Shown in pieces: positions 1 to 11,759 of a stretch of 64,000 nucleotides of DNA. Within the stretch, counting starts at the first letter, position 1. Each line of letters starts with the position of its first letter. The translations under genes and the position numbers were made by a program. The notes below the pieces were generated by a model that saw nothing but the letters and a program-made list of their open reading frames with translations, was not told the DNA's origin and did not search any database. Origin of the DNA: Seiridium cupressi (taxonomy: Eukaryota > Ascomycota > Sordariomycetes > Amphisphaeriales > Sporocadaceae); contig JARVKI010000034.1 of NCBI GenBank assembly GCA_036674765.1, positions 248,001-312,000 of the forward strand. The letters run 5' to 3'.

Positions 1-1962
1 CTTCTGACATTTCGAGTAGCAGATGTCCTCCGCGGTCTCGAATATAGTCTAGATACCACGCATGGTTGTTTCTTGATCAATATAGTCGTGTTATTGGTCT
101 TCTTATTAGCGTAGCAGGGAGACTCCATGAAATCCCTGGTCTTCAACAGGGAATAAAACGGTCGGATAATTCCTTGAATAATATTGGACATTAGATATAT
201 TGTAACTTACAGGAATGGCACACCATAACAAGTCTCTACCACCTCTAGTTTTTATGAGATTTTAATTATGACTACGCAATCACGTTTTCAAACTTCAATT
301 GCACATGACTATAGGTACATGTCGAGTAAAGGAGCATCTGGTAGGATCAACCGATTCTTTGGTAAGCATGTATGTTGTTGTCATTTTTTAAGAAGTAGAT
401 CACTGACTCGAGACGCTTCATACATCAAAAGTCATGGATGGCCTGACTCATGAACCCTGCCGGAAGCTACATTGCCTGCCGAAGACTTTGGCATCGCTGC
501 ATTACTATTCACTTTCCTGACCATGAGATCAAGATGGACATGACTGTCATTGATCTTCTCGTACATGTTATGCTATACTGCTAGCTAGTTCCATATCATC
601 GAAGCCATAAGCATTTGACCTGTAGCGACTTTCGATTCAAGAGTTTATATGAATGAGTACCCGCAAGCTAGATGCCATCTTGAGCTTGAAATGAGTACTT
701 ACTTAAGAATTCAACATCATCAGAATCATATAATACCCGTCGCTCTCGAGAGGTAGCCACTCTACAGCTTCCTCACCTGATACGTGTCGTCCCGCAATTT
801 TCCGCGACCACATCTATCGAGAAACGACACCACGAGGCCAAGCAGATAATCCAATCACCTCTCACCAACCTCGAAAGCTGACTACAATGCAAGCAAGCAT
901 CACTTTCGTCCAGTCTACCCACTTCTTTGAGTTTGCTGCGTTTGGGACCGCGGGCGCTCATTGGTGCGCCTGCAGAGCTAGTATTCCTATCACGCGGCAC
1001 AGCGCACCCGAATTGCCTTTTTGGGAACACTAGTTTGGCATAAGGACGCAGATCAGCCCGTCTACTATCCTCGACCACGGACAGAGGAGAAGATGGCGAC
1101 GTCGCGTGTCGGGGATCATGAGAGATGTACTGTAAGTCGCAAACCTCGATGGTTCTCGATGCTTTGTTATTTTCATATCGTCACTAGAACTCGTGCCTCT
1201 TGAAGATTTCCTGCTGGGATTAAAAAGAGGTGATCGATCTCGTGAGAGAAAAAAGGATCTACAATCAGGAAATGAGGATTGACCTGGAGTGGTCCATCCT
1301 TGAAACACTTCCTGAGATTTTATTGTAGCTTGGTAGCTCGGTTAGGAGGACCAGAATTATACTGAGGTTTCACAGGCCAATATAGTAGTCACCGTAACAC
1401 CAACTTCAAGGCAACAGGCGATATTACATGATACCACGGAATTGGGAATGAGATTGAGTCGGCAGATATCCCAATGGCTCGAGCACGTTTAGTTTCGCAA
1501 TTCAAATAGCATAAATTCATTGTTTTAATTATTCGGTTTTCTATCCCATCCCCATTGTCAACTCGCTAAGGATTGTATTAGATAATTCTTATTGAAGAAT
1601 AACACAACGAATTCCCCATCCCCGGCGATACGACACAAGCTTGACCACATATATACCTGATCTCTCACTAGGATGTGGGTTTTCATTATCATTCAACTTG
1701 AATCGAGCTCGATCAATACCGTTTCTGCCACTTCTAGACCATTAGTTTCCAGATTACAGTTGCACTTGAACACCCTTGGAGACAAGAGAAACCAGCGTCA
1801 AGTGAATACCAGTCTATCAATACTGCCTAATCTATGTCTGCTCTACAATTCAATCTTTTGTCTCTGCCGTTCGAAACGAATGGATCAACCTCCACATTCT
1901 ATACCCCAACCACCATCGATAACACAACAATCAATTTATATATGCCACTCAGCCCCGTACAC
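1..1962. other. Intergenic, no gene seen
   Basis: Only short overlapping open frames of 60-160 codons on both strands, without recognisable motifs or plausible splice structure. Base composition is mixed, with AT-rich stretches near 1500-1620. The right end is the 3' flank of the minus-strand gene that stops at 1963. Confidence 0.6.
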
Positions 1963-4900
1963 TCACTCTTCACCTTCCCGGAGTAAATCCGTATTAATCA
2001 CAAGATCATCCTTATCCTTGAGGTGCATCACGATGGTCAGGCCCTCGATACCTAACGTGTCTCCGTGTTCGAGCTCATGCTGCAGCGTATCGGTATGGTT
2101 CACAGATGACATCTCAGCCTTGAGCTGTCGGATCTCAGACGTAAGGGCCACGTAACGATCCTTCCAACTGCACTCATGGTTTGGCGGCGCGATGGCAGAG
2201 GGTCGGTGTAGGTCAAGATCAGAGGGCTTATCTACAAACGTGATTGCTTCCTTGCGGTTAGACCTAGACACCTGACTCTCCGACATTGCGTCCTGTTGTT
2301 TACGACGGAATAGGGCGGGCGGCACTTGAGATGGCGTCGAGGACCCGCTGGCTGTGATTCTGCTGGATGATGTCTGCTCGGAAGGTTCTCTCCGGGCCTT
2401 GCTCCTCTCAACCCGCAGACGGTTCAGTTCCGCTTCTGCTTTAATGGTAGCCCTGCGATAACGTTCCTGCAGGTGTTGGCTCTGGCGATGGAATTCTTCT
2501 AGATACTCCTCTGCAGCGTCGATGCTAGTTGTGGTAACGTGCTCTACTTGGACTCCTTGTTCATCAACGGTTCTGATGTGGGGAGGTACAGGAGTTGAAC
2601 CAGTGTTAACCACGTGGCCATGCGAACTGTCTTTATACTGTTGCTTATCAAACCAGGCGTTCGCAGCTGCGAGAGGAGAGGGACGTCTTGGAGTCCTCGG
2701 AGCCCTCTTCACACCGTGCTCATTGTAGATCCGCTGGGTCTGGGAAGAGTATAGGTTAGGTCTGATACCTAAATGTTCCGCCCATTCCTCAGTCCCAGTC
2801 TTGTGATTGACATCGCTGGATGATTGCAGCTGATGCAGTTGTCTAATTCCCTCAGCAATTGGTCTCGAGCTTTGCAGACGCGACGACTGTCTTCCTTCGT
2901 GTATGGACGAGTTTGGACGAGGAGGTAGTTGCGGTGCTTCCTCGGACTGATGACTACGCCATGAGTCGTGTGGATCTTGTGATGAGACGTGACGAAGATT
3001 TTGATGAAACCAGCCTTGAGCAGCCTCCTTCTGGGGATTTTTTAGCCAGACGGGTGGGCTACTCACACGGGCCTGTGGAACAGTATGTTTGATTGCATCG
3101 GGCTGGTTAGTCTTTCCGACCCGTGCCTTGTGTTCCACGTCTTCCTCTATTCGTTGCTGCCAGGATGAAATCTTGCTGGACGCAGCTTCGTTCGCTTTTT
3201 CAAATCCTTCGTTCAACGGAGTTCGCTGATTTGCCTCGTCTCTTCTCCCAGCCTGCCTAGACGAGCCACTAGTTGCTCTGGTGCGTTGCTGCTTGTCTAC
3301 AAAATTGGACTGGGAATTCTTCCTATGTTGTGAGCGAGCTTCATCTGTAGCTTTCTTCTAGAACTCTGCAGATTCAAATCTCCTGACTGAGTGATCAACA
3401 TGATTGTGGCTCGTGCTTGGAAAGGGACCCTCCTTCCTTGTCCCATTGCGAGAATGACGTGTGCTATGGCTAAACTGATCATGCTGTTCGCTGGCTGTAT
3501 CTCGATTATCAGTGCTCGTATGCTCAGCCATCTGCTCGTGGCCCACGTGCCTGGCGTCGCTTGTGGCGCTACCATGTTCAAACCTGACTGATTCGACATG
3601 CGTGAGCTTGCGGGATTCCTGTCTAGAAGTTGAGAGCGAGGACACCAAATCAGGCACCTGGCCGTAAGCTGCAGTCACTATTTCTTTCTGTTTTTTATGC
3701 GCCGGATGCCCCGGTGATATGAGCTCTTCTAGATAACCACGAGAAGTTACTTCCGCAATAGGATGAACAGGTGTCATCGGCTTCAAATATTTGGCGATCC
3801 GTGAATTTGGCCGTTCCTGAACCCTGCTGCGTGATCTTCCTGCTGCCTGGTCCTGAAGTTTTGCATAGTCGGAACCTGTAGCTGCTGCAAGGTGCTCAGC
3901 AATGTGAGGAGTACCATGAAACCCGAACGAGTGGTGTCTGTGAATGTCCTCATGTTCAGCATGCACATCCGCCATGTGTGATGACGAATGTTCTTGTAGA
4001 TCCATTCCCGGCGAGGTAACCTGCGACACCCTCCTTACCGAGTCATATTTGGCTGATGGGCCTCCGATAGGCTCGCCGCCATTCTTACTTCGGTAGCGTT
4101 CGCTCGTTAGCGTATGGTAGGCAGGGTGGTGCTCCATATGAGTAGCATGGTCAACCGCGTCAGCACACCCTCGCTCTTCTTTATCTGTCAGAGTGTCAGA
4201 GGTCAGCATAAGAGATTACAAATCGAGATAAGAGTCATACTCAAGGCAGTATGTCGAGTTTTCTGTGAGGTGGTGTTTTTCGCTATAATGCTTCTGTCTG
4301 CGACCAAGAACGGATTCTCATCTAAAGCCCCGGTCCTGTGACGACGCATTTTGTTAGTACTGGAGTGGAAGGCGGCTTGAGTGTCAGTGAAATGTTCCTG
4401 TTGCCCAGATTCGTACTCTTGGAACGCCGTAGCAGATGGCTCATCGAGCATAGGTTTTCTGGAACGTGGAGAAGAAAGTCCAGGATTGACGACTTCGTGT
4501 TCCTCATGCTTTGTCTCGGAATGGATTTCTACTCCGCCTCCTGTCTTGGTCTGCTGCGATGCGTAGCGTTTGGTTGTTGTCCGTGTCGTGGAAGATTCCT
4601 GCTGTTGTCCATGTTCTAGGTCTACCGAAGAAGAATTATTTGCCCTTGTTTCTTCCTTATATACTGAACTCGAATGGTCTGCGGGGGTTCTATGGATTTT
4701 GGCTATCTCCTCTAGTCTTTCGCAGGCACAGCGTCGACAGAATTGATGACCACAGGCTGCACACTGTGCCGGTGCTAGTGTGCGGTGCGAACAGACATGG
4801 CAAACATGGCAGCATATTTGGGGGCTGTGGTTTCCATCTCCCGAATGTGCCAAATCCGGGTCTTGTTCGTCCGAAAGCCAGCCAATGGGTTGTGATATTC

Positions 4901-5462
4901 GATACTGTTGATAAAGATCCCCAGCATACGTTCCCTTCGTCCTGTTGTCATCCGCTTGAACGGCTTCGTTGGAGGATACTGAAGCTCTATGGCGGCGAAT
5001 TTGTTCGACGGAGGCAGTCGGCTCAGGCTTATGGCTAGAAGGCGGAGGCTTACATGCTTCGCACTCGGATGCGTAAGGGTCGTGTCCGTGATCGTGGTGA
5101 AACTCCTCCGAGTAACCGTGAATATCGCTATCTTCCTAACGCGCGATCTTCAGTCCAGTGTAAGAGTGCTCAGGCTTGACGAAATTGGATGCAGATCGTC
5201 GTCCCCAACCAATCCAGACATTCTCGCAGTCCCATTCACGCAAGGGATTAGTTGACGGCCTACGACCTCTAGGCAGGGTTCCGTGAAGCTGGCGGATTCG
5301 ACATGTAACCATGCCGCTGGGAATGACTTCGCTTGGTGAAGGTTCACGCCCAGACCCATCAATTTCAAGAAACACAAATTCATCATCATCCCAAGATGCA
5401 GGCGAAGGGCCGATGAAAGGGGCCATCGCCACGGTCAGACTCTGCCTGGGGCCCAAACCCAA
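1963..5462 (-). CDS. Cysteine-cluster, largely disordered protein with two internal TAG codons (possible pseudogene or missed introns)
   Basis: A long minus-strand gene I cannot assign to a named family. Near the middle is a dense cysteine cluster (CCHVCHVCSHRTLAPAQC, then CGHQFCRRCACERL, around 4820-4720) that looks like a RING/zinc-ribbon metal site. The rest is rich in H, S, E and Q and probably disordered. The C-terminus has a short coiled-coil-like segment (CSWKDRYVALTSEIRQLKAE) and ends with a hydrophobic motif (GLTIVMHLKDKDDLVINTDL). One intron is well supported at 4185-4240 (GTATGA..CTGAC..ACAG, 56 bases). With it removed the frame runs from ATG 5462 to TGA at 1963 (1148 codons), except for in-frame TAG at 5136-5138 and 3358-3360. 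Each TAG could be the 3' end of a phase-0 intron, but no strong donor is evident; otherwise they are nonsense changes. A second ATG at 5426 is an alternative start. Confidence 0.6.
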
Positions 5463-5805
5463 GTAAAGAACCGCTCGGTAGAGTGGGACGAGGCCCCGGA
5501 AGCTGTTTGAAGGTCCTGGTAGTAAAGATATCTGAGTGCTAAGGTAAGTTGAGGTTAGGGAAAGCTGTCAAGGTTGTGCGGGAGAGATCGAAAGCAGACA
5601 TGACAGTCAGTGCTGAAATAAGGTGGAGGTCAATCATCAGTCGGGCGGCAACCGCAGCCCGACCATGGGGAGAAACGCATGCACCTAGTTCAAGGAAGGA
5701 GCTAAACTCGGGGCATTAAACATGCTCAATTCACGCATTCATGCCTATGCTGATTATAGGAAAGTCTGATGTACACGGTGCAGTCCCTGCTCTCCTCTAT
5801 ACACT
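5463..5805. other. Intergenic spacer
   Basis: Spacer of about 340 bases between two minus-strand genes: the 3' flank of the ATP synthase delta gene and the 5' flank of the cysteine-cluster gene. No open frame or repeat stands out. Confidence 0.6.
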
Positions 5806-6604
5806 CTATTTCAGAACAGCTTGCAAGCTCTCAAGAACCTGTTTCTTGTTTAGCAAGATTTCAAGCATAATTCACGTGGACACAAGATTCTAGACTCACC
5901 TCCAGCTCAATCTTGGCCTCAGCAATGTCCTGCTCGCTACCACTGCCGTTTGCAATCTTCTGTGCTTCCGAGATCTGAGACCTGACGGCATCGGCGCTAA
6001 AGTCCTCGACGGCGTAGCCTTCAATGGCGTTGATGCTCATGACGGAGTTGGGCTGAACAACGGCAAATCCACCAGACACTATACACAGTCAGCGCTTCTG
6101 AACTCCCGTCCCCATTCTTCTCGGCCTCGCGCAGTACATACGGAAGAACTGCTTGCTGCTGCCACCATCCTCGATGACCTCGATCAGACCGGGCTTCAGC
6201 TGTTCGATGGAGGGGACGTGGTTGGCGAGGACACCCATCTCTCCGGATTCGGCGGGGATGTTGACCTGAACGACATCCTGGGACTTGTAGATAGCCTGTT
6301 GCGGCAATTAGCTCGGGCTTCGTCGCGGGTATTGCGGCTCGGTTGTCGCAACTGGTGATCCAATTGACATTGTCCTCCATCGGAAAGCGCTTCTCATGGC
6401 TTGTATCGTACCTGGTGGGGGAGAGCCAAGCTCAGCTTGATCTGTGATGGAGGTTAGCGATGCTGAAAACTGGGACAGCTCAGATGCGTAAGGAAAACGG
6501 ACCTTGTCAGGGGCAGCATCGGCGTAGGTTCGTCGTTGCAGGGGGACGCGGAAAGCTGCGGGACGGGCTCGCAGAGCTGCTCTGGCGACGCGGAAGGTGT
6601 TCAT
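5806..6604 (-). CDS. ATP16: F1Fo ATP synthase delta subunit, mitochondrial precursor
   Basis: Central-stalk subunit of mitochondrial F1 (homologous to bacterial epsilon), helping to couple proton flow to ATP synthesis on the matrix side of the inner membrane. Five exons on the minus strand: 6503-6604, 6412-6441, 6142-6295, 5900-6078, 5806-5838; every junction is GT..AG and the frame closes exactly to 165 residues, the usual fungal length. The N-terminus MNTFRVARAALRARPAAFRV is arginine-rich and acid-free, a typical matrix-targeting presequence. The beta-sandwich follows (SQDVVQVNIPAESGEMGVLA, PGLIEVIEDGGSSKQFF, SGGFAVVQPNS), then the helical hairpin (EDFSADAVRSQISEAQKI) and a tail encoded by an 11-codon last exon. 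Exon 2 is only 30 bases, so automated annotation could easily miss it. The ATG at 6602-6604 starts the presequence. Confidence 0.96.
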
Positions 6605-9600
6605 GATGGGTGGTGCTGCCAATTGAAGGGGATGCGTATCAACCAGCTTCGGGTCTTTCACGATGGTCGTCAATCGCAAAATGAGGAATAATGTTGGTCT
6701 CGGGACGAATCGGCAGCTTTGCTCCGAATGCACGGACCAAACAACCCAAACCTCTAGTGAAGGCAATGTGAGGTAGTCACGTGACTGCTTTGGAGAACGA
6801 TCTCACCCAGAGATGCCATGTGGATGCTTGTCCTGTAAGCAGCTGAGTACTTACTCAGAGGCGCCATCGTGTCATTCGATCCAGACGTGGAATGAATTTA
6901 CAAAGATGAATGATATCAGCACTATCTGTCGGGAAGTAGCAGTAACAGGAGCGGCGATGAGTTCAGGTTGTAATCGCAATGCTCATTAGGGCCCAGGGCC
7001 TAGTCTATGACAACTACGCGGCATATCGACTTACAACTTGCCTTCAATAGAGTCTAGACTTAAATAATAGTCATTCTCAGCCAGCCTCCAATCTACTGGG
7101 TCTCGACACATCACTCGCGCCGAAAATACATTGTAAGCTCAGGTCAGACAAACATCTTCCGTCATCACGATCCTGTTATCGAGGCTTTGCGGCATTCTAC
7201 TCAGATCTACCACTCGTCTTGACCTGCGTCCAGAAGCGTGGAATCTGTTGTGACACCACCATTTGCGGGTGCCCTTCAATGGAACTCGGCATTGGCCAAT
7301 AAACCGACCGAACCAGTGCAGCGCGAGTGCTCAACAATTGGTCGGAATAAATGCCTCATCGATTCCATATGCGTAGACTTCTCCGACATGTCTACGGGTT
7401 GCCGCCGGGCCGCTGTGAATCATGTTCAGGTACGTATCGATCACGACTGATTTCTAGACACTTCTTCCATATGTGCATTTAACAGTTAGGAGATATACCT
7501 ATGGAAACGTGGGTACGATAGAGCCTCGTGATCTTTCTCAAATGCAGCACACCCTTAGCCGGAATGAGCTCCTGTGCAATATCGTGCATAATCACATGCC
7601 ACCCATCTACCAGGCGGTCGCAATCGTCTGCATGAATGTAATCCCCAGAGGGGATTCGGGATACCCTTTTGGTCGCAATGCAAGCTGCTGTCGCAAGCAT
7701 GCTTGGTCTCTTCCCCCAACTGGGCCGACGTTTGCCAGATAATGAATGCTTCACAGAACGGAGGCGTCAGAGAGGAAGGACCCTTGAATCCTTTGCCTTC
7801 AAGAGGGGTTCAACCCAAAGATCCAAAAACCGAAATCCCGCCCGCCAGATCTGCGACAACGTGTTCACCCTACGTGCTCACCCTACGTGCTCACCCTACG
7901 CGCTCATGCCGCTCTTCTCTAGGTTTCTAGTGTTCCAACCAGAAGGATGCGGGGTTCGCCTTTGCTTTAGTGAAGCCGGCGACAGTCGACATGTGGGGTT
8001 GAAACAACTTACGACTGAACGAGCGATAGTCACCTGCTCAGAGATCTGCCATGGTTCAGCCTCTCAAACCTGAGGGTGCACAACATGACAAGCATCCCCA
8101 GGCCCGATCGGGCCATAGGCTGCGGAAGCTATCCACGCGCATGTCGTGAAACGACGAATGAAGTTGTGCGACATCAGTAAAGTGACTACCGCATCGACTG
8201 CCTTCTGCTTAGTCCTCAGGAGCTCCACACCATCTATCTGTCGTGCCATGGACTTGTTGATCATGCTTCCCCGCCCTTTCAGAAACTTGACAGATCAGTC
8301 AGTGTATGTACTAACCTTAGTTTGGTCTTGCTGCATGAGGCGAGTTGGGATGATTGTCCATGGTGAGACCTGTCAAGCCCTTCCAAGGAAGGTATCGACA
8401 CCTGAAAATAGGGGCGCAGGGGGGAACGTGGATTCACATCATGGAAATTTCGGGCAATTGGCATCTTTGGTGATCTACCCGTTGCATTAGCAGCCTCGGC
8501 GCCTGACTCTGGAGAGTAATGCTGCCGCACCACGACAACTGTACTGTGCCAAGCATGATTCGTAATGGCCAAGTTTCGGGATTCTCATCATTCGAAGGGC
8601 TTGCACTCCGTCCACGAAGCCTGGGGGATGAGTAGTGATGTCAGAGGAAGCAGGGTGCTAAGATGTACGGCTTCCTCTGAGCCGAGGGCGTCGTCGGGAT
8701 CCAAACCTTGGGAGGAGTGCGCCATGCGAGGGCTTCTAAATAGGTATTGCATGTACCGACCCCAACTGTCGAATGTAACCACTCCAGGCAAGGCCATGGA
8801 AGCAGTGCTTACTGTAAGACAGCACGTTTCTGGCGGCTTGGTACCATAGGTAGTACAAACATGGATGGCAGGGCTATCCGCTTGACGCTGCTCCATGGTC
8901 TGACGAACTGCATATGGGACTAAACAGTGCATGCGGCCAAACGTAGACGACGGATTCCGCTCGCACGACAACCAATATAAACGTTTGAAGAATACGACAC
9001 GTCATTGTCAGATCAACAAGACCAGAAGGAATGACTATCAAACACGGCTATCTCGCAAATCGCATGCACAATCATGAGGATTCCATCGATCTCTCATGCG
9101 TGGAACTGCTAAAGTGGCTTGTTGACTACCGAGCTTACTTTGTCATGTAAGGATGGGCTGGATGATTCTATAATCACCTCAGCATGGTGAAACCGACCAC
9201 CATGTCAGGCAGGGCCTCCACGTCGCCGGCGTAAACCGAGACGCCCCGAATAGATATGAACTTGGAAGTACAGTTCCGGAATATCCAGCCAAGGGCATGA
9301 AACCTAGAAAACGGTCGCGTCACAATAAAATGAAGGAACCCCTAGTTGAGGAACCAGTGTTGGCAACACTTCCACCCAACCCTAGCACTAGACTTTTGGC
9401 TCATTACCGAGAACGACAAGGCAGTGCGAGATGGCAAAGACCCGTAACCAGCAGCCAATAACCAATGCAACGGCTTCTTATACGGCGTGGTGCTCAATTG
9501 ATTGCCTACCATGCATTCGATTTCACAGTGCATCCAAAGCTGGTAGGTATTTTAAAGTACGTAGCTAACCTACTGTACCACGCTCTCACATCATCAGTGT

Positions 9601-11759
9601 GACGTTTTCCAGATTGTTTTCAATGGGGAATTTTTGGGCCATGATAGACAGTATTGCAACCTCAACACAACGGGGTGCCCACTGAACTTTGCATCCATTG
9701 ATACCAGAGTCTATTGCAGTGAGAACAAATCGCTCAGCCGAACCTCGGGCCTCACAAGCTGCGAGTCATCCCCAACCCTAGGGGTAATTCATGCATATCA
9801 GAGCAGCAGCAGAGAGCTGGCAGTATGCATGCTGCAGGTTGAGTGGGCACAGGGAACGTTGCTCGAGTCGAATTGGATGCGAGTTTCGTTTCCTGCAAAG
9901 CTCAACCCACGACAAAGTGTATGGCCCAGAGAGCTCCGTGCCCTGCCCTGCAGAATCTGTTTCCTGGCGCAGGGCTTGCAGCGACAAAGCGCCTGCAACT
10001 GCCCGAAATATGCCCCCATCGCGTTGAATCCGCATCGACTGTGCCGATACCAAGTACATGTTAGCCTGGGGGCTGCCCCGGCTAGTGTTCCGGAGGGGAC
10101 TCCAATAATAAACCCCAAGGTCGCTAACATCCACCATCTCCCCCAAGCATATTCGCACTATGCTGCTAGTGTGAGCATTTTCAGTGACCGCCTTCGATAG
10201 TAAGCCGCAAATTTTTCCTTCTTGTCGCGTTGACAGCGGCTTCGGCCACGGCAGAGGAAAAGCCATTGCCATTGTCTTGAACCCCTGGCCCCCTAAGCTG
10301 GAAGTCTCCTCAGTCGGGTCACAAAGCCAAGCCAATCATGGAATTTTGATTTGTCTGCCTCGCCCATGCCGCCGTAGACATCTCCCTTATACACGAGCGC
10401 CCACACAGTCCGAAGACAGTCTGGATCTGGTTGGAAACCCCACGCCGCTTGCCAACAAAGAGGTCCCCTGTCTGGGCCATTTTCCGATCTGACCCATCCC
10501 TTAGCACAGCAAGCAAGCCGACCGCTGCACTGGGGAGAGAACCCTTTTTTTGATGTGTGGTCGCTGCCGTAAGCAGGCAAAGCCGAATGCGTGCCACACC
10601 ACAACAACGAGAAAGTCCCGCTTGGCTCTTTGATTACCCGCAGCAGGTCGCCAGGCGCTCCAGCAAATAATTTCATACCGCTTGTTCCCTTCCGCCAGAC
10701 CGCCCCCGTCCTGTTGGTGCTTTATTTATTTAGTGTACAGTACGAGCTGTACAGTACTTGCTTGTATTTGCAGCATCCACTCCACTTGCGCGCATCCGTC
10801 CAGCAAAACATTTGCTAGGGTCTTTCTTTGATTGAAACGAAAAAGCCTTTCTGCAGAGCCCTCGCTCGCTCTCCTCACCACGCGCCGCCGGTTGCGCCCT
10901 CTCAAAAGCTGCATTGCTCCCACTTGACTCGACCTCCGCTTGGCCATCCCGCACCTCTCCTACCACAAAGCCCACAGCCGCACCCAAAAACCTGATCTTG
11001 GGTCCCTGCCCATCTCAGGCGGGCAGCCGGCATTTCTCTCTGGATTCCTTGGATTTCCTGGAATACCAACCTGGCCTTCCTCTTCCCGTCCTCTGCAAAT
11101 CTCTACGTAGCCATCAGTAGCGGATTATTCCCGTTTTACTGAGCCACCAAATCCCGACGTCATATTGGCTCGTTTTAGGGCACTCAAAAAGGCCAAGATT
11201 TTCCAAGGGACCTTCTCGCGCCTGCGCCCTGCATTTTCGCCGCAGATCTCAACACACGTCTACCACCAAGACACTTCCCGCCGTTACTACTCCGTAGTGC
11301 CACCCGCCATTAAACGGCACTTGTGACCGTTCCCGAGGACAACAACTTAAACCTCGAAAACAAACAGTTGTCCGCTCAACACAGCACTTTCTACAAAAAC
11401 TTTTCGACTACTTCGGTACCTTTCCAGATTTTTATCATGGGCCAGCACTTATAGCAACACGGTCCCTAGGGACAACTTTGCGATCTTCCTGAAGACTGTA
11501 CATAGTGCAACCTTCGAAAGCTCCTTGACAACAGAAAATTGTCAGCAATTCTAAGCCTTTGGCTTTCTTCTCATTCTCATATTAAATTACCTCTTTTGTC
11601 GTACTGCATCGATTTCCAATCGTGTCGTGGAACCGTATTACGACTGGTTGTTTGATATTCCCAGACACCCGGACGCTCGCCACTTGCGCCGGCTCCGCAC
11701 CAGGGAGCGCCTATACCGCTATAATCGCCCATCCCATATATTTCCCCAGGTTCTTCGCC
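6605..11759. other. Long intergenic/leader region, no convincing gene
   Basis: About 5.1 kb with many short open frames on both strands. The longest pair (9634-10200 plus, 9778-10335 minus) overlap each other and show no family motif. A small 13-base tandem repeat lies at 7861-7899. From about 10.7 kb the sequence becomes pyrimidine-rich with frequent ctc/ttc runs, typical of promoters and long 5' leaders of conserved filamentous-fungal genes; it probably serves the gene starting at 11760. Confidence 0.55.
7861..7899. repeat. Short tandem repeat, 13-base unit
   Basis: Three near-identical copies of gtgctcaccctac in a row (the first has gttc instead of gctc), followed by a decayed partial copy (gcgctcatgcc). 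No function is evident. Confidence 0.8.

Noticed and set aside
9634..10335. Overlapping frames of 188 codons (plus, 9634-10200) and 185 codons (minus, 9778-10335).
   Set aside because: They occupy the same DNA on opposite strands, have no recognisable motif, odd composition (many Cys, Arg, Ser) and no splice context; explained by GC-rich sequence with few stops.
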